A stretch of 64,000 nt of DNA, from the NCBI RefSeq assembly GCF_014643595.1, contig NZ_BMJT01000001.1, positions 124,001 through 188,000 of the forward strand, written 5' to 3'. The notes beneath the pieces are model-generated. The model worked only from the letters and a program-made list of their open reading frames with translations, did not search any database and was not told the origin of the DNA. Source of the stretch: Lysinibacillus alkalisoli (GTDB lineage: Bacteria > Bacillota > Bacilli > Bacillales_A > Planococcaceae). A program made the position numbers and the translations under genes. Positions 9,157 through 18,679 of this stretch are shown piece after piece. Position 1 is the stretch's first letter. Each line of letters opens with the position of its first letter.

Positions 9157-10539
9157 TTATGAGAGAGAGGTCTGCGGTTGCGATGTTAGTGTTACGCCAA
9201 CAATAACAATAAAACTTGTAATCAATCCTAAAATAATAGGAAGTGTTGACGTAATTCCAAAGATGATAAAGGAAATAAAAATAACACATGAGCTTGTAAT
9301 AATGGCTGAAAAAGCAGCCTTGCTCGTCACACGTTTCCAGTAGAGACCAATAATAAGTGGCATAAAAATGGCGCCAGATAAGATAGCATAAGCCATATCA
9401 AGAGCAACTAAAATATTTTGAATCCATAGCGAACAAGCGATAGCGATTAATCCTAGCGTAAGGATGACAAGACGAGATGTGCTAATGACTTGGCGCTCTG
9501 TCATATCTTTTCGAATATAGACTTTAATAATATCATTGGTAATTAATGTAGCGGAAGCAAAGATAGCGCCTGAAGCGTTAGACATTAAAGCTGAGCATAC
9601 ACTTGCTAGTACTAAACCTAAAAGACCAGCGGGTAAAATTTCTAATGCTAAACTCGTAAAAGCAGATTGTGAATCTGTTAAGTTAGGTAGCAACACAAGT
9701 GCACACATCCCAACAATACTTAATGCTAAACCGTACAATACACTGTATATGCCAGCACTGATGGCACTCTTTTTTGCTACCTTATCACTTTTAGCCGTGA
9801 ATACACGTTGCCAAATATCTTGTGACACCATTAAGCCGAAGAAATAGAGTAAGAAATATTGAAAAATACGATCCCACCCGATATTTGTTAATGATAAATG
9901 TGACTCAGGTACAGCGTTAAATAAAGCAGTTAAGCCTCCTACTTCGTAAACGCTTACAGGGAACATAATAAAGAAGACACCGGTAGTCATAACAACAAAT
10001 TGAATCATATCTGTTAAAGTGATACTCCACATCCCACCTAAAATAGTATAGAATAGTACGATCCCGCCACCTATCATCATTGAAGGTGTCAGTGCCCACC
10101 CTAATAACACATGAATCACACTCCCCATACCAATGATTTGTGTGACAACGACCATCAATGTATAAATAGCTGTGACAATAGCACTGATTAATTGCGTACC
10201 CTCACCAAAGCGACGCCCTAATAGTTGACTAATGGTGAAAACATCTTCACCACTAATTTTATTAATAACGAATAGTCCCATAGCAGCAATGCCAAATCCC
10301 ATCATAGATACAAACCAAAAGCCAGAAATCCCGTATTCATAGCCCAATGTAGTTGACCCCATTGTAGCTGCACCACCTATAATAACAGCAGCTAAACAAC
10401 CTACATGGCTAAAATAACCTAGGCGACTACCAGCTAAAACAAAGTCTTTTTCAGACTTTGCTTTTTTGATGCCAATCACACCTACAAGGATTAAAACGGT
10501 GAAATAAAGTAAAAGAACAAGTGTGTCGAGGAAGTTCAT
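9157..10539 (-). CDS. Sodium:solute symporter family transporter
   Basis: Integral membrane protein of 460 residues with about 13 hydrophobic helices and typical SSS features: the N-terminal GIKKAKSEKDFVLAGSRLGY segment, and GGMWSITLTDMIQFVVM, the equivalent of the conserved trend-setting helix of the family. Its ATG directly abuts the TAA of the upstream aminotransferase gene with no spacing, which argues for tight translational coupling and a shared substrate pathway. The substrate is probably an amino or omega-amino acid used by that aminotransferase; this is inference. Confidence 0.85.
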   Translation of the reverse strand: MNFLDTLVLLLYFTVLILVGVIGIKKAKSEKDFVLAGSRLGYFSHVGCLAAVIIGGAATMGSTTLGYEYGISGFWFVSMMGFGIAAMGLFVINKISGEDVFTISQLLGRRFGEGTQLISAIVTAIYTLMVVVTQIIGMGSVIHVLLGWALTPSMMIGGGIVLFYTILGGMWSITLTDMIQFVVMTTGVFFIMFPVSVYEVGGLTALFNAVPESHLSLTNIGWDRIFQYFLLYFFGLMVSQDIWQRVFTAKSDKVAKKSAISAGIYSVLYGLALSIVGMCALVLLPNLTDSQSAFTSLALEILPAGLLGLVLASVCSALMSNASGAIFASATLITNDIIKVYIRKDMTERQVISTSRLVILTLGLIAIACSLWIQNILVALDMAYAILSGAIFMPLIIGLYWKRVTSKAAFSAIITSSCVIFISFIIFGITSTLPIILGLITSFIVIVGVTLTSQPQTSLS

Positions 10540-11856
10540 TTACACGCCCCCAGTCATGATAGAGGCTTCATACGCTGTAAGCGCTTCGTCAAGGTATTGT
10601 ATACCTTGATCTAAATGTTCCTTGTCAATTGTTAAAGGTGGCATCATACGAATGACTTCACTTTTATTACCACTTAAATATAAAATAACGCCTTGATCTA
10701 AACAACGGTGTAAAATGTCCATTAAACCTTCTGGGTTCGCTTGTTTGGTGATAGGGTCAATAATTTCAATACCAATCATCAGCCCAATCCCTCGTACTTG
10801 GCCGAGGCAAGCATGCTTTTCGCGTAATTGTATTAATTTATTTAATGCGTACTCACCCATAACTTTGGCATTGTTAGGTAAGTCCTCCATTTGCATAACA
10901 TCAATAGTGGCACAAGCGGCTGCGCAGGCTACAGGGTTGCCCCCAAATGTTGTGCTATGACTACCTATCGTCCATTGTTCCATTAACGCTTGTGAAGCGA
11001 CTGTAGCGCTTAATGGTAGCCCGCTCGCAATCCCTTTGGCAATAGCCATAATGTCAGGCGTTACACCAAAACGGTTTGCCGCAAACCAGTCGCCTGTTCG
11101 TCCAAAGCCTGTTTGCACTTCATCAAAAATAAGTAAGATACCATGTTGATTACAAATTTCACGTATTTTCTTCAACCAGCTTTGAGGTGGAATGACATAG
11201 CCGCCTTCACCAAGTATAGGCTCTAAAATAACAGCTGCCACTTCACTTGGTGCCACTTGATGATTGAATAAACGCTCAAAATCTTTTTCTAATTGAGCAG
11301 GCCAATACTGCTCTGGGTCGAGACCTTCAGGTGTTTCGTTAATTTGCGCATAAGGGAGTTGGTAGGTAAAGTTAGCACCAACAGGTAATGATGTGCGATA
11401 TTTGCTCTTAGAAGTAGTAACGCTTAAGGCTCCCATCGTACGACCATGGAAACCACCAAAGAATGAAACAATATAAGGTCGCTTTGTTGTATGACGTGCT
11501 AATTTTATTGCCCCTTCAATTGCTTCAGCGCCACTATTCCCAAAGAAGAAGCAATCGAGAGGTGGAGGTAAGATTTCGCGTAATTTTAAAGCCAGTGTAT
11601 GAATAGATGCATAATTAATAATGCCGATTGGGCCATGTACAAGCTCATCGAGTTGATGTTTAATCGCTTCAATTACTTTAGGGTGTCGATGCCCTGTATT
11701 TTCTGTAGCAATCCCTGATGTAAAATCCAAATATTTTTTGCCATCAGCACCAAAATAAAATAACCCTTCTGATTTTATGACATGTAAGTTTGGAAAATCT
11801 TTTGCCATAGTTGGTGCCAACAGTCCCTCTGTATTGTGGTGTGTAAATTGTGTCAT
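10540..11856 (-). CDS. Class III PLP-dependent aminotransferase (GABA transaminase-like)
   Basis: Fold-type I, class III aminotransferase of 438 residues. Phosphate-binding NSGAEA is at 107-112, [13 protein letters not shown] at 132-144, cofactor Asp in [12 protein letters not shown] at 244-255, and the Schiff-base lysine Lys274 in AIAKGIASG. This is the arrangement of 4-aminobutyrate/omega-amino acid transaminases. The start at 11856 follows a GATGGGGG site; the frame is open a further 17 codons upstream without a better signal. It pairs with a symporter immediately downstream and a divergent LysR gene, forming an uptake-catabolism locus. GABA, ornithine or another amine are all possible substrates. 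Confidence 0.88.
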   Translation of the reverse strand: MTQFTHHNTEGLLAPTMAKDFPNLHVIKSEGLFYFGADGKKYLDFTSGIATENTGHRHPKVIEAIKHQLDELVHGPIGIINYASIHTLALKLREILPPPLDCFFFGNSGAEAIEGAIKLARHTTKRPYIVSFFGGFHGRTMGALSVTTSKSKYRTSLPVGANFTYQLPYAQINETPEGLDPEQYWPAQLEKDFERLFNHQVAPSEVAAVILEPILGEGGYVIPPQSWLKKIREICNQHGILLIFDEVQTGFGRTGDWFAANRFGVTPDIMAIAKGIASGLPLSATVASQALMEQWTIGSHSTTFGGNPVACAAACATIDVMQMEDLPNNAKVMGEYALNKLIQLREKHACLGQVRGIGLMIGIEIIDPITKQANPEGLMDILHRCLDQGVILYLSGNKSEVIRMMPPLTIDKEHLDQGIQYLDEALTAYEASIMTGGV

Positions 11857-12043
11857 ATCGTGAACCCCCATCTTGATGTTATTGCTAGAATTTTCGTGCA
11901 ATTTCAACGAACTGTCAAACTCGTAGTATTAAAAAATTTAATAGGTAAAAAAAGGTTTTTGATAATGTGATCTGACAGCACGAAGAACAGTAAAGTAGCT
12001 TATAATATAGGGAAGCAAGATGTAATAAACAAGGGGTGTCACT

Positions 12044-12925
12044 ATGGAGTTACGTCATTTAAAAACATTTCAAACTGTGGCGGAGTGTTTAAGTATTACG
12101 AAGGCAGCACAGCAACTAGGTTATACACAACCAACCGTCACACTACAAATGCAAGCATTAGAAAAAGAGTTATGCCATGTATTAATTACAAAGGTAGGGA
12201 GAAGCATGGTACTAACAGCAGCAGGTAAACAATTAAAACAACATGTAGATGAATTGTTTATTTTAATGAATAAGATGGAAAAAGATATGGAAGAACTTAG
12301 AGACCCATCAGGCAAATTAATGATAGCAGCATCTGAGCATTATTGTGGCCAACGATTACATCCTATTATTAAAGCGTATGAATCGGCCTATCCTAATGTA
12401 CACGTTCATCTCATACCCTTAAATAGTCACCATGCATTAGCTAGTGTGAAAAATAATGTAGCAGATATTGCTATCGTGGCAGAGGCAAATGAAACCTCCA
12501 CCATTCAAACGCTACCATTAGAGCAAGAGCATGCTTTAGTGGTGGCAAGTACAACAATGGCACAACATAAGACATTGCATCATTTACTACAGGAGACACC
12601 ATTTATCTCATATGATGAACACTGTAGCTTTGCGTCCATTATTGACAAATATTTTGCCCATCATGAGCAACAGCCCACCTCAACTATCGTAGTGGGAGGC
12701 AGCGATGCTATGATTAAAAGAGCTGTGTTGAATGATGTGGGCTATGCCATCATTGGCGAAAATGCTGTGAAAAAAGAGATTGAACAAGGCATAATCCAAG
12801 CGTTACAAAGTATTGTACCTGTTATTCAAACCTCAGCTTTATTTTTAAAAGCGCGTCGTAATGAACCAAATATTATGACGTTCATTACATTTTTAAAAAA
12901 TGCTTGGGCATTAAAAGCCGATTAA
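12044..12925 (+). CDS. LysR-family transcriptional regulator
   Basis: Regulator of 293 residues with the N-terminal LysR winged helix (residues 1-62; LSITKAAQQLGYTQPTVTLQMQALEKEL is the HTH, shown here as adjoining parts LSITKAAQQLGY and TQPTVTLQMQALEKEL) and a C-terminal substrate-binding effector domain. The divergent arrangement with the aminotransferase-symporter operon is the classical LysR layout, so it probably controls those genes in response to their substrate. A TATAAT at 12001-12006 lies in the shared 187-bp promoter region. The effector is unknown. Confidence 0.9.
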   Translation: MELRHLKTFQTVAECLSITKAAQQLGYTQPTVTLQMQALEKELCHVLITKVGRSMVLTAAGKQLKQHVDELFILMNKMEKDMEELRDPSGKLMIAASEHYCGQRLHPIIKAYESAYPNVHVHLIPLNSHHALASVKNNVADIAIVAEANETSTIQTLPLEQEHALVVASTTMAQHKTLHHLLQETPFISYDEHCSFASIIDKYFAHHEQQPTSTIVVGGSDAMIKRAVLNDVGYAIIGENAVKKEIEQGIIQALQSIVPVIQTSALFLKARRNEPNIMTFITFLKNAWALKAD

Positions 12926-12962
12926 CAAGTACGTAGGAAAATTCATTCATTGGGGGGATACA

Positions 12963-14288
12963 ATGTTAAATCAGTTAGACCGTCAAGTTTATGAAAATTA
13001 CAGTGCATTGCAACCTCATACGTCATTAGATGAAGCGCTTGAGCAACAACATGTCATCACACATTCCAAATTTCCACAAGCAGTGGGTAAAGTATTAGCC
13101 TTATCGACCTTTCTAGAAGATGAAGAAACCGCAGCAAATATTATTTTTGCAACAGCTCGTAAATATTGGGGGAGGCTGTCGATTTCTACAGCACAGTCTA
13201 TGGAAACAGTAGGGTTTAATATTGAGCAACTGCATACACAATTGGATGATTTTTTTTATTCACAACAAGGTAAGGAAAATTTCTTTGCCCATTTAGCTGT
13301 TCACAACAGTATGAACTGGCATCAATTTATGCAAATCTTATTACAGCGCGAAGTAACAGTAGCATCGGATACAGCACTAAAAGAAATTTATTTATACGAA
13401 TGGCAAGCTCGTTATATGCCGCATATCATTATGGTGACGCAACAAAGCTTTTGGTATGCTTTGTTAGCCAAAAAAATAAATAGCCTATTACTACAACTCC
13501 CACTTCATACCATACCTAAAATGGCACAGTTGCAACAGCAATGGTATAACGCTTTACAAGAGGCATATGGGCGTGAGAAAAACTTTGTAATATGGCGTGA
13601 GAGAATCGTAACAAGCACTTACGAATTTGTGAATCGTAACACCGCAGCATACTCTATTGCTCAAAAGCAATGGCTGTTATCTTTAGTATTTTTGTTATCG
13701 CAATCGTGTGAGCGCAATGCCAAACAGATTGAGCATTACATTCAAGATATTTGGCAACGAGATGAGGATAAATTGCCATTAACAGATACAGAAAAAGTAG
13801 CGCTGCATTTTGTACAATTAAAGATTGCTGTGTATTACGCTAATGATGATAAAGTCATTACCATTTCAGACTATTTGCTTACTAAAGAGCGACTCCAGCG
13901 TAATGCCATAAAAATAATGCTACATTATGATGTGTTGCCGAGTTACCCACCAAGCCCTTCACAAATTGTAAAATGTTATGACAAAAACTATATGGAGTTT
14001 ATGTACTATGTAGTGATTCAATCTTTGTTCAAACAAAAAGCGTATCGTGCCATTATGCAATTAGTAAAAAAAGATGCACTAGCTACTTGTGATCGTATAC
14101 AAAAGTTAGCATTAGGGCAGGCTAATTATGAAGCTTTGCCCTTGCAAGAGGGCGTGTCACACAAGTGTTTGCAACAGAGTAGTGCGCATATTGAACGCAT
14201 CCAAGTGGCATGTGAACAAACTCAGCACAAAGCATTGGCTAAACGGCTAAGAATGTTGCAAGAGAAATTAAGCATACAAATGAGATAA
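12963..14288 (+). CDS. Uncharacterised 441-residue helical protein
   Basis: I do not recognise this protein. It has 441 residues, no signal peptide or membrane segment, and is predicted mostly helical, rich in Gln, His, Tyr and Trp. Long helices with leucine periodicity (for example KINSLLLQLPLHTIPKMAQL) suggest a repeat-like or scaffold fold, and no catalytic motif is evident. A GGGGGGAT site precedes the ATG, 37 bp after the LysR gene, so it is probably cotranscribed with that regulator. Codon use matches its neighbours, so I regard it as a real gene of unknown function. Confidence 0.8.
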   Translation: MLNQLDRQVYENYSALQPHTSLDEALEQQHVITHSKFPQAVGKVLALSTFLEDEETAANIIFATARKYWGRLSISTAQSMETVGFNIEQLHTQLDDFFYSQQGKENFFAHLAVHNSMNWHQFMQILLQREVTVASDTALKEIYLYEWQARYMPHIIMVTQQSFWYALLAKKINSLLLQLPLHTIPKMAQLQQQWYNALQEAYGREKNFVIWRERIVTSTYEFVNRNTAAYSIAQKQWLLSLVFLLSQSCERNAKQIEHYIQDIWQRDEDKLPLTDTEKVALHFVQLKIAVYYANDDKVITISDYLLTKERLQRNAIKIMLHYDVLPSYPPSPSQIVKCYDKNYMEFMYYVVIQSLFKQKAYRAIMQLVKKDALATCDRIQKLALGQANYEALPLQEGVSHKCLQQSSAHIERIQVACEQTQHKALAKRLRMLQEKLSIQMR

Positions 14289-14424
14289 AAATAGCCTGTT
14301 ACCTAAAAAGAATAACAAGGTATGCATAAAAGGGCTGCTGTTAGGGAGCAATACGGAGAGTAGCATCCGTGAGAAGTAGTGAAAAGATTTCTTATCTTGA
14401 TATGTCGCCTGTGCATTTTTACAT

Positions 14425-14470
14425 CAAAAAATGGTGAGACCAATTGCATTTTGGTCTCACCATCTTTTTT
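14425..14470. terminator. Bidirectional terminator
   Basis: A 13-bp perfect stem (14431-14443 with 14451-14463, ATGGTGAGACCAA) and 7-base loop, flanked by six A on the left and a T run on the right. It serves the 441-residue gene and the convergent lipoprotein gene. The preceding 130 bp (14289-14424) hold nothing I can identify. Confidence 0.88.
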
Positions 14471-14513
14471 CAGCGCGATGTTGTGCTACGTGTATTTTTC
14501 TTATGGCTTGTGA

Positions 14514-15383
14514 TTAAAATGCTGCCTCAGTAGCGTTGTCTAATACTTCTTGAGGGATAACGATTTCTTCTACTTTATTTACGTCACTATACGTAATGTT
14601 TGAGTCCATATCCATGTTCATTTTTTGACCTTCAATGTCCATCGTCATTACCATAGCAAGTTCTAATTGTTTAATATCATATGTTTTTTTATCAACATAA
14701 ATCACATAGTCGGCTTTTTCAATTGTAGTTCCTTTTAATACATCTTCACTTTGTAGTTCAGCAGGTAATGTTGCCGATGCCTGATTTTGAATTAAAGTGT
14801 TGAATTTTTCACCTTCAGCATTCAACGTTAAAATAAATTCATCACCTTTTTCGGTCACTTTAAAGTCTTTCATAAATGGTTTAAGTTGCTCAAGTTGTTG
14901 TTTAGCGTCAGCAGATTGGTTTTGATTTAACATCGTATCTGTTAATTCAGCAGGCATTTTCATCCATGCACCAGTAGCATCTGCGACAAATACACCTTTC
15001 TCCTTATCTAAATACATTTCAGTAGGTGTTGTTTGCTCCTCACCAGATGCTGGGTCTGTCCCTTTAACCTCACCTTTTAAATGCATAGCCATTGGATCAA
15101 CAATCATTTCCATTGTCATTTTAGATGAAGAATTCATTTCTAATTTCTCGCCTTCAGCTTCAACTGACATTTTTTGAGTTGTGTCGATATCCGCTTTAGT
15201 ACTTTTTAGTTCGCCTTGACGTTCTGTTGTCTTGTTGAATACATCTTCAACAGATACAGAGCTTGCTTTTTCTGTTTGTTCTTCTTTTGCTGGTTCAGAT
15301 GAAGAAGAAGTGCCTTTATCACCACATGCAGCTAAAGATAGCGCAAGAGCACCTGCACTTAAACCAATAAAAATTTTCTTCAT
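14514..15383 (-). CDS. Lipoprotein, DUF6612-like
   Basis: Exported lipoprotein of 289 residues with signal peptide and lipobox SLAAC (Cys at about residue 20), a Ser/Glu/Lys linker, then a domain of amphipathic beta strands with many Met, Lys, Glu and Thr (for example KLEMNSSSKMTMEMIVD, MVMTMDIEGQKMNMDMDSN). This pattern fits DUF6612 / LppX-LolA-like half-barrel lipoproteins of Bacillales, which may carry lipids. The start is chosen at 15383 because AGGAGG lies 8 bases upstream; the longer frame adds 39 unlikely residues. Family call moderate, function unknown. Confidence 0.75.
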   Translation of the reverse strand: MKKIFIGLSAGALALSLAACGDKGTSSSSEPAKEEQTEKASSVSVEDVFNKTTERQGELKSTKADIDTTQKMSVEAEGEKLEMNSSSKMTMEMIVDPMAMHLKGEVKGTDPASGEEQTTPTEMYLDKEKGVFVADATGAWMKMPAELTDTMLNQNQSADAKQQLEQLKPFMKDFKVTEKGDEFILTLNAEGEKFNTLIQNQASATLPAELQSEDVLKGTTIEKADYVIYVDKKTYDIKQLELAMVMTMDIEGQKMNMDMDSNITYSDVNKVEEIVIPQEVLDNATEAAF

Positions 15384-15531
15384 GGAATAAATCCTCCTAA
15401 AGTAAGATATAAAAATACTACATTTAAAAATCGGCAAAAGATACACAATTTTATAAAAAAAAGCCTTTAGTACATATGAAAACATTAATTTTAATACCAA
15501 AATACCTATAAAAATACCATTTAATTAACTT

Positions 15532-16710
15532 TTATGATAAGATTTTTTTGGTTAAAAATTGTTGTATCATTTCTTCTGTATATCCAATAGAACGTAACAC
15601 CTCTTCATTATGTTCGCCTAATTTAGCACCTTTATGTTTATAAACAGGAGGCGCGTCAGAAAACTTAATCGGAGAAGCAATTTGCTGTTGTCCATCAATA
15701 GAAGTAATCATTTCTCTAGCGCGTATTTGCGGATGGTTACAGGCTTCTTCAAAAGTTAAAACAGGCTCCACACAACCATGGAAGTCGTCATTAAAAATAG
15801 TGCGCCATTCATCAAATGTTTTGGATAAAAAAGCATCGTGTACGGCATCTTTAAATCTTTTTTGTGTATAAGCCGAGTCATTAAATGAATTATGAATTAA
15901 TTCAGGTATGTCTAATGCTTCACATAGCAGTTTTCTAAATTGAGGCTCTAAACTACCTACAGAAAAGAAACGCCCATCTTTTGTTTTATAATAATCGTAA
16001 AATGTGCCGCCATTTAAGATTTCCGTTTCGGCTTGTGCCACATGTCCGCTACCAAAATACGTAGCGCCTGCTAGCGCATTAAACGAAAATACAGCATCAG
16101 TCATACTAATATCGACATATTGTCCTTTACCCGTTTTCTCGCGATGTAATGCTGCAGATAGCACCCCTACTACTGCATGTAAAGCACCACCCGCCATATC
16201 AGCAATTTGCATACCCATAGCTACAGGTTTTTTATTTTGATGTCGAGAATAATCTAATAACCCTGCTACTGATAAATAATTGTTGTCATGTCCAGGTCGA
16301 TTGCTGAAGGGCCCTGTTTGCCCATAACCTGTGATGGAACAATAAATAAGTTTTGGATTAATGGCACGTAATGCCTCATAATCTAAGCCTAATCGCTGCA
16401 TTACACCAGGTCTAAAACCTTCAATAATAATGTCATACTCCATTATTAGCTTTTGTATGATTTCGATGGCCTCAGGTGTCTTTAAATTTAATGTTAAAGA
16501 ACGTTTTGAGCGATTAATATGCTGATGAATGTAAGATTCCTTCTCATCGTCATATGGTGGCATAATACGCATCAAGTCAACCCGATTAGAAGACTCAATA
16601 TGTATGACATCTGCACCTAAATCCGCAAACATCATCGTAGCCATTGGCCCAGGTAATAATGAAGAGAAATCTAAAACTTTTAACCCTTGTAAAATCGTCA
16701 AACTTTTCAT
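15532..16710 (-). CDS. CaiB/BaiF-family enzyme, alpha-methylacyl-CoA racemase-like
   Basis: Family III CoA-transferase fold protein of 392 residues. His141 in RPGHDNNYLSVAG, Asp171 in QIADMAGG and Glu255 in SLEPQF match the His/Asp/Glu set of alpha-methylacyl-CoA racemases, including the 30-residue spacing between His and Asp. The enzyme therefore more likely epimerises a 2-methylacyl-CoA than transfers CoA. The gene stands alone, and no partner acyl-CoA gene is adjacent. A run AAAGGGGG directly abuts the ATG, so translation might instead begin at an in-frame TTG three codons later. Substrate unknown. Confidence 0.82.
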   Translation of the reverse strand: MKSLTILQGLKVLDFSSLLPGPMATMMFADLGADVIHIESSNRVDLMRIMPPYDDEKESYIHQHINRSKRSLTLNLKTPEAIEIIQKLIMEYDIIIEGFRPGVMQRLGLDYEALRAINPKLIYCSITGYGQTGPFSNRPGHDNNYLSVAGLLDYSRHQNKKPVAMGMQIADMAGGALHAVVGVLSAALHREKTGKGQYVDISMTDAVFSFNALAGATYFGSGHVAQAETEILNGGTFYDYYKTKDGRFFSVGSLEPQFRKLLCEALDIPELIHNSFNDSAYTQKRFKDAVHDAFLSKTFDEWRTIFNDDFHGCVEPVLTFEEACNHPQIRAREMITSIDGQQQIASPIKFSDAPPVYKHKGAKLGEHNEEVLRSIGYTEEMIQQFLTKKILS

Positions 16711-16959
16711 CCCCCTTTTTTATAATCCCTTTGTTTTCTGTATTAATACAGATTTAAAAATATTAAATAGTATTATAACAGAGCGTTTTCTGAAAGTATA
16801 TGCTAAAAATCGTGAAAGAATAGGACTCAAACTTTCAAAAAACAGTACGATAAGTAGAACGTATAGCACAAAAAAATTATGTATGTCATAATAAAATGAT
16901 GTATGTCAACCTTATTCTATTTGATGATAAATAATAGCGATTGAGAGAGGCTATAACGT

Positions 16960-18525
16960 ATGAAAAAAGTCGAAAAAGATAAAATACAATTAAAATATTT
17001 AATGACAGGTTTTATTTTACTTGGCTATATTCTCATTGTGACATTTGGTTTAATCATTGCTCAAGTAGTAATTAAAAAATCTTTTTTAGATGAGACAATA
17101 GAACATAATCAAACGTATGCTGCAAAATTAGCAAAAACAGCAGATCAGTTTTTAGAAGAGGCGCAAGCTACACTAAAGTATAGCGCTGATATCATTCAAG
17201 AGAATTTAACCAATTATGAAGAACTGGGCGAAGAGGCGACAAGATTAGAAAAGCAAACCCATTATTTTAACTCAACCGTTGTCACAACGGAGGCGCGTGA
17301 GGTAATAGCTGTCTCGCCAAGCTCCATACCGGTGGCTGGCAAGACGTTAGATTCTATAGGTGCACGTGCAGCTAATCAAGCTAAAAAACCATTCATTACG
17401 AATCCATACTTGACGATAACAGATCGTCTCGTTGTTTTTATATCACAACCTTTGTTTGATAATAATCAAATGTACCGAGGGCTTGTTGGGGGAACGTTAT
17501 ATTTACAAAATCATAACTCTTTTTATGAGCTATTAGGGAAGCATCCTTACAATGACGATTCACAAGTGTATGTTGTGGGATCAAATGGTGAGATTATCTT
17601 TCATGAAGATTTAAAACGAATTGGCGATAAAATCCCAAAACGTATGATCGAAAAAATAAGCACTAAATCTCAAGATGGTCTTAAAGAAACAATTGACGGG
17701 GAGAAATATGTAGTAGGATATAGTAAATTACAACAAGCCGATTGGTATATTGTGTTACAGCGCCCTTATACTTTAGTGACAGACCCAGCGATTACAGTAG
17801 TGAAAAAAATTGCAATCGCTACGTTACCATTCTTTATCGTGATGATTATTATTACGATTTATGCGACCTTGCATATTGTACGCCCTATTCAAAAATTGGC
17901 GCATTATACAGAGGAGAGCTTAAAGACGAAGAATGTAGAGCGTATTAAAGAGGTGCCAAGCTATTATAGGGAGGCACAATCATTGAAGCGTTCATTAGTA
18001 CGCAGCCTATCCTCCTTACATAGCCAAGTGGAGTTTTTACAAAATCAAGCTTCCACCGATGCTTTAACAGGATTAATGAATCGTCGAACGATGGAAGAAG
18101 TGTTGACGAATTGGGAAAATAATCACTATGATTATGCCGTTATTATGTTAGATTTAGATCGTTTCAAACGTGTTAATGACACTTATGGGCATGCGATTGG
18201 TGATGAGGTATTACAGTTTTTAGCACGGCATATTTTAGCGAACACAAGCCCGCAAGATATTTGTTGTCGTTACGGAGGCGAGGAGTTTATTATTTTGTTA
18301 CCTCATACGCCTTTAGAAGAAGCTTATCGTGTTGCAGAAAACTTGAGGCAAGTAGTATCTAGTGTGGAAAGCCCAACAGGAAGCATCGTAACGATGTCTG
18401 CTGGCGTAGCAGATATGCATGCTGCTGCCCCAACAGCAAAGTCAGTGATTAAATTGGCGGATAAAGCGCTCTATCGTGCAAAAGAAGAAGGACGTAACCG
18501 TGTTTATACGTATTTAACAGAATAA
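16960..18525 (+). CDS. Membrane diguanylate cyclase with extracytoplasmic Cache-like sensor
   Basis: Makes cyclic di-GMP from GTP in response to an external signal. TM1 is about residues 14-37, an extracytoplasmic dCache-like region spans about 40-285, TM2 about 286-306, then a short linker/coiled coil and a GGDEF domain (about 360-520) with active-site GGEEF at 439-443 and metal ligand Asp398 in MLDLDRF. The position of the RxxD inhibitory site (430-433) reads SPQD, so canonical product feedback inhibition is probably absent. It sits upstream of the SLH surface protein but is separated from it by a terminator. Confidence 0.9.
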   Translation: MKKVEKDKIQLKYLMTGFILLGYILIVTFGLIIAQVVIKKSFLDETIEHNQTYAAKLAKTADQFLEEAQATLKYSADIIQENLTNYEELGEEATRLEKQTHYFNSTVVTTEAREVIAVSPSSIPVAGKTLDSIGARAANQAKKPFITNPYLTITDRLVVFISQPLFDNNQMYRGLVGGTLYLQNHNSFYELLGKHPYNDDSQVYVVGSNGEIIFHEDLKRIGDKIPKRMIEKISTKSQDGLKETIDGEKYVVGYSKLQQADWYIVLQRPYTLVTDPAITVVKKIAIATLPFFIVMIIITIYATLHIVRPIQKLAHYTEESLKTKNVERIKEVPSYYREAQSLKRSLVRSLSSLHSQVEFLQNQASTDALTGLMNRRTMEEVLTNWENNHYDYAVIMLDLDRFKRVNDTYGHAIGDEVLQFLARHILANTSPQDICCRYGGEEFIILLPHTPLEEAYRVAENLRQVVSSVESPTGSIVTMSAGVADMHAAAPTAKSVIKLADKALYRAKEEGRNRVYTYLTE

Positions 18526-18535
18526 CAAAATCATG

Positions 18536-18580
18536 ACCATGTCATATGTAAAAATTTTGAGCATATGGCATGGTTATTTT
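18536..18580 (+). terminator. Terminator after the diguanylate cyclase gene
   Basis: Arms 18536-18548 and 18562-18574 (ACCATGTCATATG against CATATGGCATGGT, one mismatch), a 13-base AT-rich loop, then TATTTTG. The following 100 bp contain the leader of the SLH gene with an AGAAGGAGGT site. Confidence 0.7.
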
Positions 18581-18679
18581 GTATGGAAGAAAAGAACGAA
18601 ACCGTATTGAATTATATTGGATTTAACCGATATAACAGAAAGAGATATAGTTGTTTTTTTTAGAAGGAGGTAGACTTAC

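Noticed and set aside
9536-9847. Plus-strand frame inside the symporter gene
   Set aside because: Antisense shadow of a membrane protein gene.
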